Source: Bifidobacterium sp. UBA744 (GTDB lineage: Bacteria; Actinomycetota; Actinomycetes; Actinomycetales; Bifidobacteriaceae). Taken from it: a DNA stretch of 26,558 nt. Shown one piece after another: positions 15,213 through 22,811 of the stretch. The position numbers and the translations under genes were made by a program. Where the stretch lies: contig DBKS01000017.1 in assembly GCA_002298605.1 (NCBI GenBank), forward strand, positions 1,285 to 27,842, in the 5' to 3' direction. The notes below the pieces were generated by a model that had not been told where the DNA came from, did no database searches, and saw nothing but the letters and a program-made list of their open reading frames with translations. Each line of letters starts with the position of its first letter. Position 1 is the first letter of the stretch.

Positions 15213-15302
15213 AAAAACCTCCACGTACCCGCAAGAGGCCACTTACCCTTGCTGCATTCCTGCCCTGGGGGAGTTGGGTGACATAACGCCACGTGGAGGC
15301 TC
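15213..15302 (-). ncRNA. ffs: Signal recognition particle RNA (4.5S type)
   Basis: RNA partner of Ffh in co-translational targeting to the membrane. On the minus strand the ends GCCTCCACGTGG and GGGTACGTGGAGG pair to a long hairpin. The apical domain has CCCAGGGCAGGAATGCAGCAAGGG, split here as CAGGGCAGGAATGCAGCA and AGGG, the conserved Ffh-binding region with the GGAA-type tetraloop form used in actinobacteria, and then TAAGTGGCCTCTTGCGGGT. The closing stem runs straight into TTTTT (15213-15217), so it doubles as the terminator. No Alu domain, as expected for the small bacterial form. TACACT (15308-15313 complement) is placed to be its -10. Confidence 0.92.
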
Positions 15303-15307
15303 TGACC

Positions 15308-15313
15308 AGTGTA
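15308..15313 (-). promoter_or_regulatory. -10 box of SRP RNA gene
   Basis: TACACT on the minus strand, about 6-7 nt before the first paired base of the SRP RNA. No convincing -35. Confidence 0.45.
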
Positions 15314-15396
15314 CACCACCCCGGGCCATCGCGCGTCGCACCGGCCTTGTCTGCTGAATGGCGAGGGGATCTGCAACCCCACGGCAAACCGACCGG

Positions 15397-15402
15397 TACT
15401 AT
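15397..15402 (+). promoter_or_regulatory. Possible -10 box of glf
   Basis: TACTAT lies about 50 nt before the glf ATG, which would give a leader of roughly 43 nt containing the AAGGAAGG ribosome-binding site. The -35 is not clear. Confidence 0.35.
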
Positions 15403-15452
15403 AGAAACGAACATCGACTCTGAGCGAATCGCAACAAGGAAGGATTACCCCT

Positions 15453-16619
15453 ATGGTGGACGCGGATTTGGTGATTGTTGGCGCGGGCCTGTTCGGTCTG
15501 ACGGTCGCGCAGCAGGCGGTCGAGAGGGCCGGCGCGAAGGTGGAGATCATCGACGTGCGCGACCACATCGGCGGCAACGCGTACTCGTACATGGACAAGG
15601 AGACCGGCGCGGAGATCCACAAGTACGGCGCGCACCTGTTCCACACGTCCAACAAGCGCGTGTGGGACTACGTGAACCGGTTCACGAGCTTCACGAACTA
15701 CGTGCACCGCGTGTACGCGACGCACGACGGCGAGGTCTACCCACTGCCGATCAACCTGGGAACCATCAACCAGTTCTTCCACGCGCACTACACGCCGTCC
15801 GAGGCGCAGCGCCTCATCGCCGAGCAGGCGGGCGAGCTGGCTGGCACGGACCCGCAGAACCTCAACGACAAGGGCATCTCACTGATCGGACGCCCCCTGT
15901 ATGAGGCGTTCATCAAGAACTACACCGGCAAGCAGTGGCAGACCGACCCGAAGGACCTGCCCGCGGGCATCATCAAGCGCCTGCCGGTGCGCTTCAACTA
16001 CGACAACCGCTACTTCAGGGACACGTGGGAGGGTCTGCCCACGGACGGCTACACCAAGTGGATGGAACGCATGATCGACGACCCGCGCATCCACGTGACC
16101 CTTGGCGTCGACTTCTTCGACGAGTCCCAGCCGCTCAACAGGAAGGCCCTGAAGGCCGCGGGCGTGCCGGTGGTGTACACGGGCCCCGTGGACCGCTACT
16201 TCGACTACGAGCTCGGCGAGCTCAAGTGGCGCACGGTGGACTTCAAGGAGGTCCGTTATGACGAGGGCGACCACTTCGGCTGCCCGGTGATGAACTTCTC
16301 CGACGCGGACGTGCCGTACACCCGCGCGATCGAGTTCAAGAACTTCAACCCGGAGCGCCGGGCCTCGCAGAACCCGGACAGGACCGTGGTGTGGGAGGAG
16401 TACAGCCGGTTCGCCGAACGCGGCGACGAGCCGTACTACCCGGTCAACACCGAGGCGGACAGGAGGCTGTACGCCGAGTACGAGGCCAGGGCCGCCGCGG
16501 AGCCGAACGTGGTGTTCGGCGGCAGGCTCGGCACGTACAAGTACTACGACATGCACCAGGTGATCGACACCGCCCTGACCGCCTACGAGGAACAGGTCGA
16601 ACCGCTGCTCAAGAAGTGA
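15453..16619 (+). CDS. glf: UDP-galactopyranose mutase
   Basis: Converts UDP-galactopyranose to UDP-galactofuranose, the donor for galactofuranose in cell-wall and surface polysaccharides; a cytoplasmic FAD enzyme. The 388-residue protein starts with the dinucleotide-binding fold VIVGAGLFG, followed by DHIGGNAYS, HKYGAHLFHTSN (conserved His of the active site loop), the YVHRV and PINLGTINQF segments, and the ends GRLGTYKYYDMHQVI typical of the family. ATG 15453 follows AAGGAAGG at a 9-nt spacing. It is a single-gene unit, with hairpins at 16628-16658 and 16680-16722 behind it. Codon use is unusual: third positions are almost all G or C and AGG serves for about 7 of 27 arginines, unlike asd nearby, which has none. 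No glycosyltransferase neighbours it here. Confidence 0.96.
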   Translation: MVDADLVIVGAGLFGLTVAQQAVERAGAKVEIIDVRDHIGGNAYSYMDKETGAEIHKYGAHLFHTSNKRVWDYVNRFTSFTNYVHRVYATHDGEVYPLPINLGTINQFFHAHYTPSEAQRLIAEQAGELAGTDPQNLNDKGISLIGRPLYEAFIKNYTGKQWQTDPKDLPAGIIKRLPVRFNYDNRYFRDTWEGLPTDGYTKWMERMIDDPRIHVTLGVDFFDESQPLNRKALKAAGVPVVYTGPVDRYFDYELGELKWRTVDFKEVRYDEGDHFGCPVMNFSDADVPYTRAIEFKNFNPERRASQNPDRTVVWEEYSRFAERGDEPYYPVNTEADRRLYAEYEARAAAEPNVVFGGRLGTYKYYDMHQVIDTALTAYEEQVEPLLKK

Positions 16620-16627
16620 CGGGGCGC

Positions 16628-16658
16628 GGCCTTCCGGCGCCCGCCGACCCGGAAGGCC
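16628..16658 (+). terminator. GC-rich hairpin after glf
   Basis: GGCCTTCCGG (16628-16637) and CCGGAAGGCC (16649-16658) form a perfect 10-bp stem with an 11-nt loop, 9 nt after the glf stop. No T-run follows, so termination activity is uncertain. Confidence 0.5.
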
Positions 16659-16679
16659 GATAGCCGCCAGCCAATACGA

Positions 16680-16722
16680 CGAATGCCCGATTCCGCGTTT
16701 CTAATGCGGAATCGGGCATTCG
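16680..16722. terminator. Perfect 17-bp hairpin between convergent glf and ino1
   Basis: CGAATGCCCGATTCCGC (16680-16696) and its exact reverse complement (16706-16722) enclose a 9-nt loop. It sits between the ends of two convergent genes and could act on both strands, though neither side has a T-run. Confidence 0.55.
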
Positions 16723-16782
16723 CATACCTGGTCTGTGACGGTTCGCCGGGCAGTCAGTCCCGCGGCCCGTCACTGCGATTCG

Positions 16783-17925
16783 TCACGCGTGCCACACGTC
16801 TTTGCCGGCCGCCTTTGCCGCCGCCACGTCGGCGTCAAGCTGCGCTTCGGTGCCTTCGGATTCGCCGGTGATGAACTTCTCGACGAGCTCCTTGGCCTCA
16901 TTGTCCTCATGCTGGACGGCGGGGGACTTCATGAAATAGGCGGAGGCGGACAGCACCGGACCGCCGAGGCCGCGGTCCATGGCGATCTTGCAGGCGCGCA
17001 GGGCGTCGATCACCACGCCCGCGGAGTTCGGGGAATCCCACACCTCGAGCTTGTACTCCAGGTTCAGCGGCACGTCGCCGAAGGTGGTACCTTCAAGACG
17101 CACGAACGCGAACTTGCGGTCGTTGAGCCACGCCACGTAGTCGGACGGGCCGATGTGCACGTTCTTGGGATCCATGTCATGCGGCACCACGGAGGTGACG
17201 GCGCGGGTCTTGGAGATCTTCTTGGATTCCAGACGGGAGCGCTCGAGCATGTTCATGAAGTCCATGTCGCCGCCCACGTTGAGCTGGTAGGTGCGGTCCA
17301 GGCGCACGCCGCGATCCTCGAACAGGCGGGCCATCACACGGTGGGTGATGGTGGCGCCGACCTGGGACTTGATATCGTCGCCGACGATCGGCAGCTTGGC
17401 GTCGCGGAACTTCTGCGCCCACTCGGGGTCGGAGGCGATGAACACCGGCAGGCAGTTGACGAAACCGCAGCCGGCGTCAAGGGCCGCCTGCGCGTATGCC
17501 TTGTCCGCCTGCTCGGAACCGACCGGCAGGTAGGAGATCAGGATGTCGACCTTCTTCTCCCTGAGCACGGCGGCCACGTCGACGGGCTCGGCGTCGGATT
17601 CGGTGATCATCTCGCGATAGTACTTGCCCAGACCATCGCCTGTCGGGCCGCGCAGCACCTCAACGCCGAGGTTCGGGACGTCGCAGAACTTGTAGGTGTT
17701 GTTCTGGGATGCGAAAATGGCTTCCGACAGATCGGCGCCCACCTTGGCAGCGTCAACGTCGAACGCGGTGACGAATTCAACGTCGCGAATGCGGTAGCCG
17801 CCGAAATTGGCATGCATAATGCCGGGGATCTTGTCGTCGTCCTTGGCGTCCTTGTAATATTCAACACCCTGCACCAGCGACGAGGCGCAATTGCCCACGC
17901 CGGCGATAGCAACGCGAATACTCAT
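16783..17925 (-). CDS. ino1: Inositol-3-phosphate synthase
   Basis: Converts glucose-6-phosphate to inositol-3-phosphate with NAD, the first step to inositol and, in actinobacteria, phosphatidylinositol lipids. The 380-residue protein has the NAD-binding VAIAGVGNCASSLVQG at the N-terminus, VEFVTAFDVDAAKVG, the LISYLPVGSEQADK loop, then GDDIKSQVGATITHR, LNVGGDMDF and the Lys-rich SKKISKTRAV active-site segment, all in the order expected of the Mycobacterium-type enzyme. ATG 17925 has AAAGGAGTG about 7 nt upstream. A -10 candidate TAGGAT (17967-17972 complement) lies 42 nt upstream, in the 223-nt region shared with the divergent penicillin-binding protein gene, where I see no other gene. Confidence 0.95.
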   Translation of the reverse strand: MSIRVAIAGVGNCASSLVQGVEYYKDAKDDDKIPGIMHANFGGYRIRDVEFVTAFDVDAAKVGADLSEAIFASQNNTYKFCDVPNLGVEVLRGPTGDGLGKYYREMITESDAEPVDVAAVLREKKVDILISYLPVGSEQADKAYAQAALDAGCGFVNCLPVFIASDPEWAQKFRDAKLPIVGDDIKSQVGATITHRVMARLFEDRGVRLDRTYQLNVGGDMDFMNMLERSRLESKKISKTRAVTSVVPHDMDPKNVHIGPSDYVAWLNDRKFAFVRLEGTTFGDVPLNLEYKLEVWDSPNSAGVVIDALRACKIAMDRGLGGPVLSASAYFMKSPAVQHEDNEAKELVEKFITGESEGTEAQLDADVAAAKAAGKDVWHA

Positions 17926-18135
17926 ACAAACACTCCTTTAGTGGTATGAAGGTTCAATCGTGTGCCATCCTATCGTCTTTCCTGTAAAAAAGCCGAATGA
18001 ATCTTCCGAAAACCCTCGAGAATTCGACGGCGGGGCAACACAGCATCGTCAGATGTCGAACCAGCCCGGGACGGCCCAATCGTACGGAACCTATGAACGT
18101 TTGGTTGTTTGACGGGGATTTTCAGCCTCCACCGT

Positions 18136-18141
18136 TACCGT
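18136..18141 (+). promoter_or_regulatory. -10 box of PBP gene, leaderless spacing
   Basis: TACCGT, 7 nt (AAAAGTC) before ATG 18149; no Shine-Dalgarno sequence. A TTGACG lies upstream but 21 nt away, wider than usual. Confidence 0.45.
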
Positions 18142-18148
18142 AAAAGTC

Positions 18149-20416
18149 ATGACTAGTCAGACCAGAACCGTAAGATCCGTCAGCTCGTCCGGACGCAGCG
18201 ACATGGACGCGACGCATGGGCGCAAGGGCAGCAACGGACGCCGCAACCGCAAAAAAACCGGAAGGAACGGGAAGAAGCGGCATCTTCTGCTCAAATGGAT
18301 CGCGGGCATCATCGGGACACTGCTTGTGGCTGGCGTCGGCGCATTCACCTATCTGTACGTCACCACCGAAATCCCCGAGCCGGAAAAATTCGCGATGTCG
18401 CAGAAAACCACCGTGTACTATTCCGACGGCACCACTGAAATCGGCTCATTCGCCTCGCAGAACCGCGAGATCATCGACTGCTCCGTGCTTCCGTCGTATG
18501 TGGGACAGGCCATCGTCGCCTCGGAGAACCGCACGTTCTACACCGACCGCGGCATCGACCTCAAGGGCATCGCCCGAGCGCTGATCAACAACGTAACCAA
18601 AGGCACCAGGCAGGGCGGCTCCACCATCACCCAGCAGTACGCCGAACGTTACTATATGGGCGAAACCACCACCTACCTCGGCAAGCTGCGCGAGGCGATC
18701 ATGGCCACCAAAATCGCCCAGACCGAGTCCAAGGACACCGTGCTGTGCAATTACATGAACACGATCTACCTCGGCCGCGGCTCCTACGGCATCCAGGCGG
18801 CCGCCAAGGCGTACTTCGGCAAGGAGGCAAAGGACCTCACGCTTTCCGAAGCCGCGATGCTCGCGGGCATCATTCCCGCGCCAAGCTCATGGGATCCGGC
18901 CGAAAACCCCGACAAGGCCGAACAGCGCTTCGAACGGGTGATTGAAATCATGAGCGAGGACGGCTACATTTCCGCCGACGACAAGGCGAACGCGGCAATG
19001 CCGACCACCATCGAATACAATCAGCAAAACGTCTACGGAGGCACCAACGGCTATCTGCTGCGCATGGTCCGTCAGGAGCTCACCAACTCGCAGGCCTTCA
19101 CCGAAGACGACCTGGACACAGGCGGCTACCGAATCGTCACCACGCTCGACAAGGACAAGCAGAACCAGCTGTACCAGGCCGTCAGCCCCACGGTCAACAA
19201 GATGCCCGGCTCCGTGCAGGCGGGCGCCATGAGCGCCAACCCCAAGGACGGTTCGATTCTGGCGATCTACGGCGGCGAGGACTACCTGTCGCATCAGCTG
19301 AACAACGCCACGCAAGCCGTGTACGAAGTCGGCTCGACGATGAAACCCTTCGCCCTCCTCACCGCGATCGAGCAGGGCACCAGTCTCGACACGGTGTTCA
19401 ACGGCAATTCCCCGCGCGAATTCAAGGGGCTTGGCTCGACCATGAGCAACTCGGGCAATGCCAGCTACGGATACATCAACCTGTACCAGGCCACGGCGAA
19501 CTCAGTGAACACCGTCTATATGGACATGGCCCAGCATCTGGGCAATAATTTCGGCGCCGCCGAAATCGCCGAAACCGCGCATAAGGCCGGCGTGTCCACC
19601 GACATCACCACCGAGGGCCAGGGCGCGGCCTACACAGTGCTCGGCAATGACGGCCTGACCGTGAAGGACATGACGCAGGCGTATGCGACATTCGCCAACG
19701 GCGGCGCCAAAGCCACGTTGCATATCGTCGCACGGGTGCTCGAGTCGTCCGGCGCGGATCTGTACGCGGCGCCCACCACCACCGAGCAGGTCTTCGACGC
19801 CAACGACGTCGCACTGCTCGACAAGGCGCTCACCGGTGTAGTTACGTCCGGCACAGGCAAGACGCTCAGCTCGCTGAACGTCACGCTGGCCGGCAAATCA
19901 GGCACGGCGAACGACAACAAGTCCGTAAGCTTCATTGCGTTCACGCCGAATCTGGTCACCACCGTGGCCCTGTGGAATCCGGGGTCCGACGGATCGGCGC
20001 AGGAGATGCCCACCATCGGCAGCTATCCGCACGGCATGGGATATCCGGTGACCTTGGTCAAGCAGTATCTGGGCCAAGCGCTCAAGGGCGCGACCGACAC
20101 GAAGTTCCCCGACGCCAAGGACAACGGCAAGGTCGGCGGCAAGGACGGCACCTGGGGTACGGGAGCCCGCAAGGCGACCTCGACCGCCACGCCGTCCGCC
20201 AACTCGTCCACCAGTCCATCCGCCAACTCGTCCGCGAATCCTTCGGCCAGTCCGTCCGCCAGCACATCCGCCACGCCGTCCAAGTCCGCGTCGCCGACCC
20301 CCAGCCCCAGCGCGTCCAAGTCCTCGTCGCCAAGTGCCAGCGCCTCCTCCTCTGCGGGGAGCGGGCAACAGGCAAGCGGAGAGGGCAAAGAGGAGAGCCA
20401 GTCGTCGACGGAATAG
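18149..20416 (+). CDS. Class A (bifunctional) penicillin-binding protein
   Basis: Polymerises and cross-links peptidoglycan outside the membrane. The 755-residue protein has a basic cytoplasmic head (to about 46), one transmembrane helix (47-70), and a glycosyltransferase GT51 domain with ASENRTFYTDRGIDLKG (catalytic Glu126), RQGGSTITQQY, and LGRGSYGIQAAAKAYFGK. The transpeptidase domain shows S396-x-x-K399 in GSTMKPF, S452-V-N454, and the K583-S-G motif in AGKSGTA. The last 75 residues or so are a Ser/Pro/Ala low-complexity tail ending acidic. Start ATG 18149 is supported by TACCGT exactly 7 nt upstream; ATG 18203 is possible. It is divergent from ino1 and convergent with leuA. The symbol is left blank since PBP numbering is not decidable here. 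Confidence 0.94.
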   Translation: MTSQTRTVRSVSSSGRSDMDATHGRKGSNGRRNRKKTGRNGKKRHLLLKWIAGIIGTLLVAGVGAFTYLYVTTEIPEPEKFAMSQKTTVYYSDGTTEIGSFASQNREIIDCSVLPSYVGQAIVASENRTFYTDRGIDLKGIARALINNVTKGTRQGGSTITQQYAERYYMGETTTYLGKLREAIMATKIAQTESKDTVLCNYMNTIYLGRGSYGIQAAAKAYFGKEAKDLTLSEAAMLAGIIPAPSSWDPAENPDKAEQRFERVIEIMSEDGYISADDKANAAMPTTIEYNQQNVYGGTNGYLLRMVRQELTNSQAFTEDDLDTGGYRIVTTLDKDKQNQLYQAVSPTVNKMPGSVQAGAMSANPKDGSILAIYGGEDYLSHQLNNATQAVYEVGSTMKPFALLTAIEQGTSLDTVFNGNSPREFKGLGSTMSNSGNASYGYINLYQATANSVNTVYMDMAQHLGNNFGAAEIAETAHKAGVSTDITTEGQGAAYTVLGNDGLTVKDMTQAYATFANGGAKATLHIVARVLESSGADLYAAPTTTEQVFDANDVALLDKALTGVVTSGTGKTLSSLNVTLAGKSGTANDNKSVSFIAFTPNLVTTVALWNPGSDGSAQEMPTIGSYPHGMGYPVTLVKQYLGQALKGATDTKFPDAKDNGKVGGKDGTWGTGARKATSTATPSANSSTSPSANSSANPSASPSASTSATPSKSASPTPSPSASKSSSPSASASSSAGSGQQASGEGKEESQSSTE

Positions 20417-20487
20417 CACGGCGGATACAGGGGCGGCCGACGAGTCCCCGCCGGCCGCCCCGACCCAACGCAAGCAACGACGAAACG

Positions 20488-20541
20488 CATCGGGCCGGTC
20501 TGACATGATCGAAGAATCGATCACATCAGACCGGCCCGATG
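20488..20541. terminator. 24-bp hairpin between convergent PBP gene and leuA
   Basis: Arms 20488-20511 and 20518-20541 pair at 22 of 24 positions, with two adjacent mismatches and a 6-nt loop. It lies in the 211-nt gap between the two gene ends and has no T-run on either side. The rest of the gap shows nothing else. Confidence 0.5.
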
Positions 20542-20627
20542 TCATTGCAACGTCATGGCATATGCGCGCGGCGGCTCTCAGCGAAACCGGCTCGGCAAGG
20601 CCGCCCTGGCCCAACGGCCCGGACGAA

Positions 20628-22544
20628 TCAGCGGATGCGCTCGGAACGATTGATCGCCGAAATGATGGCCTTCAACGCGGACGTGGTGATGGACGAGTCG
20701 ATGCCCACACCCCAGATGATCTGCGCGTCGTCGTCGGCTCCCACCTGGCATTCCACATACGAGGCCGCCATGGCGTCGGTGCCGACGGACATGGTGTGCT
20801 CCACATAGTCCATAATCGACGCGTCAATGCCGAGATTCGAAATGGCGTTGAGGAACGCGGCGATCGGGCCATTGCCCATGCCGGACACCTCGCGCTCGCG
20901 CGGCTCGTCCTCGCCCACGTTCACGCCACGGTCCAGCAGACTGGCCTTGAGCACGGTATCGGAACCGTCCTCGCCGGAACTCACCGCCACCTTGAGCAGC
21001 TTCAAACGACCCCACGGGCTCAGACTCTCATCGTGCGTATCGCCGACCACCACGCCGGCCGCGGTCATGCCGGACTGCTCGACGGGCAGGTACTCGTCCT
21101 TGAAGAGACGCCAGATGTCTTCGTCCTTGACTTCCTTCTTGGTGTCGTCGGCGAACTTCTGCACGATCTTGTCGAACTCCACCTGCAGGCGCTTGGGCAG
21201 ATCGAGATTGTGGTTGGTCTTGAGCAGGTAGGCCATGCCGCCCTTGCCGGACTGCGAGTTGACGCGAATGATCGCCTCGTAGGTGCGCCCGATGTCCTTC
21301 GGGTCGATCGGCAGGTAGGGCACCAGCCAAACGAAGTTGTCGAGATCGGCGCCGGCGCGGTCGGCGGCCACCTGACGAGCTTCGAGGCCCTTCTTGATGG
21401 CGTCCTGATGCGAGCCGGAGAACGCGGTGAACACGAAGTTGCCCGCATAGGGATGGCGCTCGGAGATCTTGATCTGGTTGCAGTATTCAACGGTTTTGCG
21501 GATCTCGGGCACATTCGAGTAGTCGATCTGCGGGTCGATGCCCTGCGTAAGCATGTTCAGGCCCAACGTGACCAGATCAACGTTGCCGGTGCGCTCGCCA
21601 TTGCCCAGCAGGCATCCTTCGATGCGGTCCGCTCCGGCCAGAATGCCCAACTCGGTGGCGGCGACGCCCATGCCCTCGTCATTGTGCGGGTGCAGGGAGA
21701 GCACCACGGAATCGCGATCCCGCAGGTTGTTGGACACGTATTCCACCTCGTCGGCGAACACATTCGGCGTGGTCATTTCCACGGTGGCCGGCAGGTTGAT
21801 GATCATCGGGCGCTCGGGGGTGGGTTTGATCACGTCGATCACGGCGTTGCACACCTCGACGGCGTAATCCGGCTCGGTGCCGGTGAAGGACTCCGGGGAA
21901 TACTCGTAATACAGGTCAATGCCCTTGGCGTCGCCCTCGAGCTTCTTGCACAGCTTGGCGGCGTCGATGGCGAGCTGCTTGATCTCGTCCTTGTTCTTGC
22001 GGAACACGACCTCGCGCTGCAGCACGGAAACGGAGTTGTAGAAATGCACGATCGCGCGCTTGGCGCCGCGCAACGCCTCATAGGTGCGGTGAATCAGGTG
22101 CTCGCGGCACTGGGTGAGCACCACGATGGTCACGTCATCGGGGATGAGCTCGCGTTCGATCAGCATGCGGATGAAGTCGAAGTCGGTTTCGGAAGCCGAC
22201 GGGAACCCCACCTCGATCTCCTTGAATCCCATGGAAACCAGCAGGTTCCAGAACCGCAGCTTGCGTTCGGAATCCATTGGGTTGACCAGCGCCTGGTTGC
22301 CGTCGCGCAGATCGACGGAACACCAGCGCGGGGCGCGCCGCAGTTTCTTGTCCGGCCAGGTGCGTTCCGGGTACTCGAAGGGAATCTGCTTGTCATAGGA
22401 CGCGTACTTGTTGTACGGCATTGAGCTGGGCTTCTGAGGGGAGCCGATGAAACGCGCCGGCGGCAGCAGCGGGTCATTGTTCCCCCCATTGGACGCAGCA
22501 GCCACAGCTGCGAGATCAAACACGGATGATTGACCCTGACCCAT
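20628..22544 (-). CDS. leuA: 2-isopropylmalate synthase
   Basis: Condenses 2-oxoisovalerate with acetyl-CoA, the first committed step of leucine synthesis. The 638-residue protein is of the long (LeuA2/Mycobacterium) type: a flexible N-terminus, the TIM-barrel domain starting at VDLRDGNQAL (metal-binding Asp), the conserved GFKEIEVGFPSASETDFDF, LSLHPHNDEGMG (metal-binding His pair), and GNGERTGNVDL, followed by the LeuA regulatory dimer domain that binds leucine. ATG 22544 is fixed by AAGGAGG four nt upstream. The frame stays open far upstream, but this stretch is opposite a metallophosphoesterase gene and is a shadow. I find no leucine-codon-rich leader peptide or T-box. A perfect palindrome (22662-22679) lies about 120 nt upstream. 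Confidence 0.97.
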   Translation of the reverse strand: MGQGQSSVFDLAAVAAASNGGNNDPLLPPARFIGSPQKPSSMPYNKYASYDKQIPFEYPERTWPDKKLRRAPRWCSVDLRDGNQALVNPMDSERKLRFWNLLVSMGFKEIEVGFPSASETDFDFIRMLIERELIPDDVTIVVLTQCREHLIHRTYEALRGAKRAIVHFYNSVSVLQREVVFRKNKDEIKQLAIDAAKLCKKLEGDAKGIDLYYEYSPESFTGTEPDYAVEVCNAVIDVIKPTPERPMIINLPATVEMTTPNVFADEVEYVSNNLRDRDSVVLSLHPHNDEGMGVAATELGILAGADRIEGCLLGNGERTGNVDLVTLGLNMLTQGIDPQIDYSNVPEIRKTVEYCNQIKISERHPYAGNFVFTAFSGSHQDAIKKGLEARQVAADRAGADLDNFVWLVPYLPIDPKDIGRTYEAIIRVNSQSGKGGMAYLLKTNHNLDLPKRLQVEFDKIVQKFADDTKKEVKDEDIWRLFKDEYLPVEQSGMTAAGVVVGDTHDESLSPWGRLKLLKVAVSSGEDGSDTVLKASLLDRGVNVGEDEPREREVSGMGNGPIAAFLNAISNLGIDASIMDYVEHTMSVGTDAMAASYVECQVGADDDAQIIWGVGIDSSITTSALKAIISAINRSERIR

Positions 22545-22661
22545 TACTCCTCCTTTGCTTAGGTTGGCGCGCTGTCGCACGCTCAGACTGGTTTCGCCCG
22601 CCTCTTTGGGACATGCGCCCGGCCGCTCGGCCATCCGAACGTCCGTGGACCCCGCAGGCGA

Positions 22662-22679
22662 TGTTACGCGTTCGTAACA
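22662..22679. promoter_or_regulatory. Perfect 7-4-7 palindrome upstream of leuA (candidate operator)
   Basis: TGTTACG-CGTT-CGTAACA. It sits in the divergent region between leuA and the metallophosphoesterase gene, 118 nt from the leuA start. It fits a dimeric repressor or activator site. The GTTAC-N6-GTAAC core looks somewhat like a GlnR box (GTnAC-N6-GnAAC), but the match is not exact. Confidence 0.45.
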
Positions 22680-22799
22680 ATGCTCTATCGTACCGGTGAC
22701 TCGCCCCAACGCCGCGCCCGTATCATATACCGGCCAGAACCGCGCCGCGTGTTTTTTGCGACCGCCCGACCCGCGCGAGGATTCCGGAGCCGGCGGCGA

Positions 22800-22805
22800 T
22801 ACAGT
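22800..22805 (+). promoter_or_regulatory. -10 box of metallophosphoesterase gene, leaderless spacing
   Basis: TACAGT, 6 nt (GGGGGC) before the ATG. The G-run is too close (1 nt) to serve as a ribosome-binding site. No clear -35. Confidence 0.5.
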
Positions 22806-22811
22806 GGGGGC

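Noticed and set aside
20190..20413. Ser/Pro/Ala tail of the PBP as a sign of frameshift or artefact
   Set aside because: Such disordered tails are usual in actinobacterial class A PBPs; the frame and codon use stay regular to the stop.
20334..22424. Long plus-strand open frame opposite leuA
   Set aside because: It covers the end of the PBP gene and most of leuA, both well supported, and shows no recognisable domain.
22545..22680. Leucine leader peptide or T-box upstream of leuA
   Set aside because: No short frame with a run of leucine codons, no T-box sequence (TGGnACC-type) and no terminator-antiterminator pair was found.
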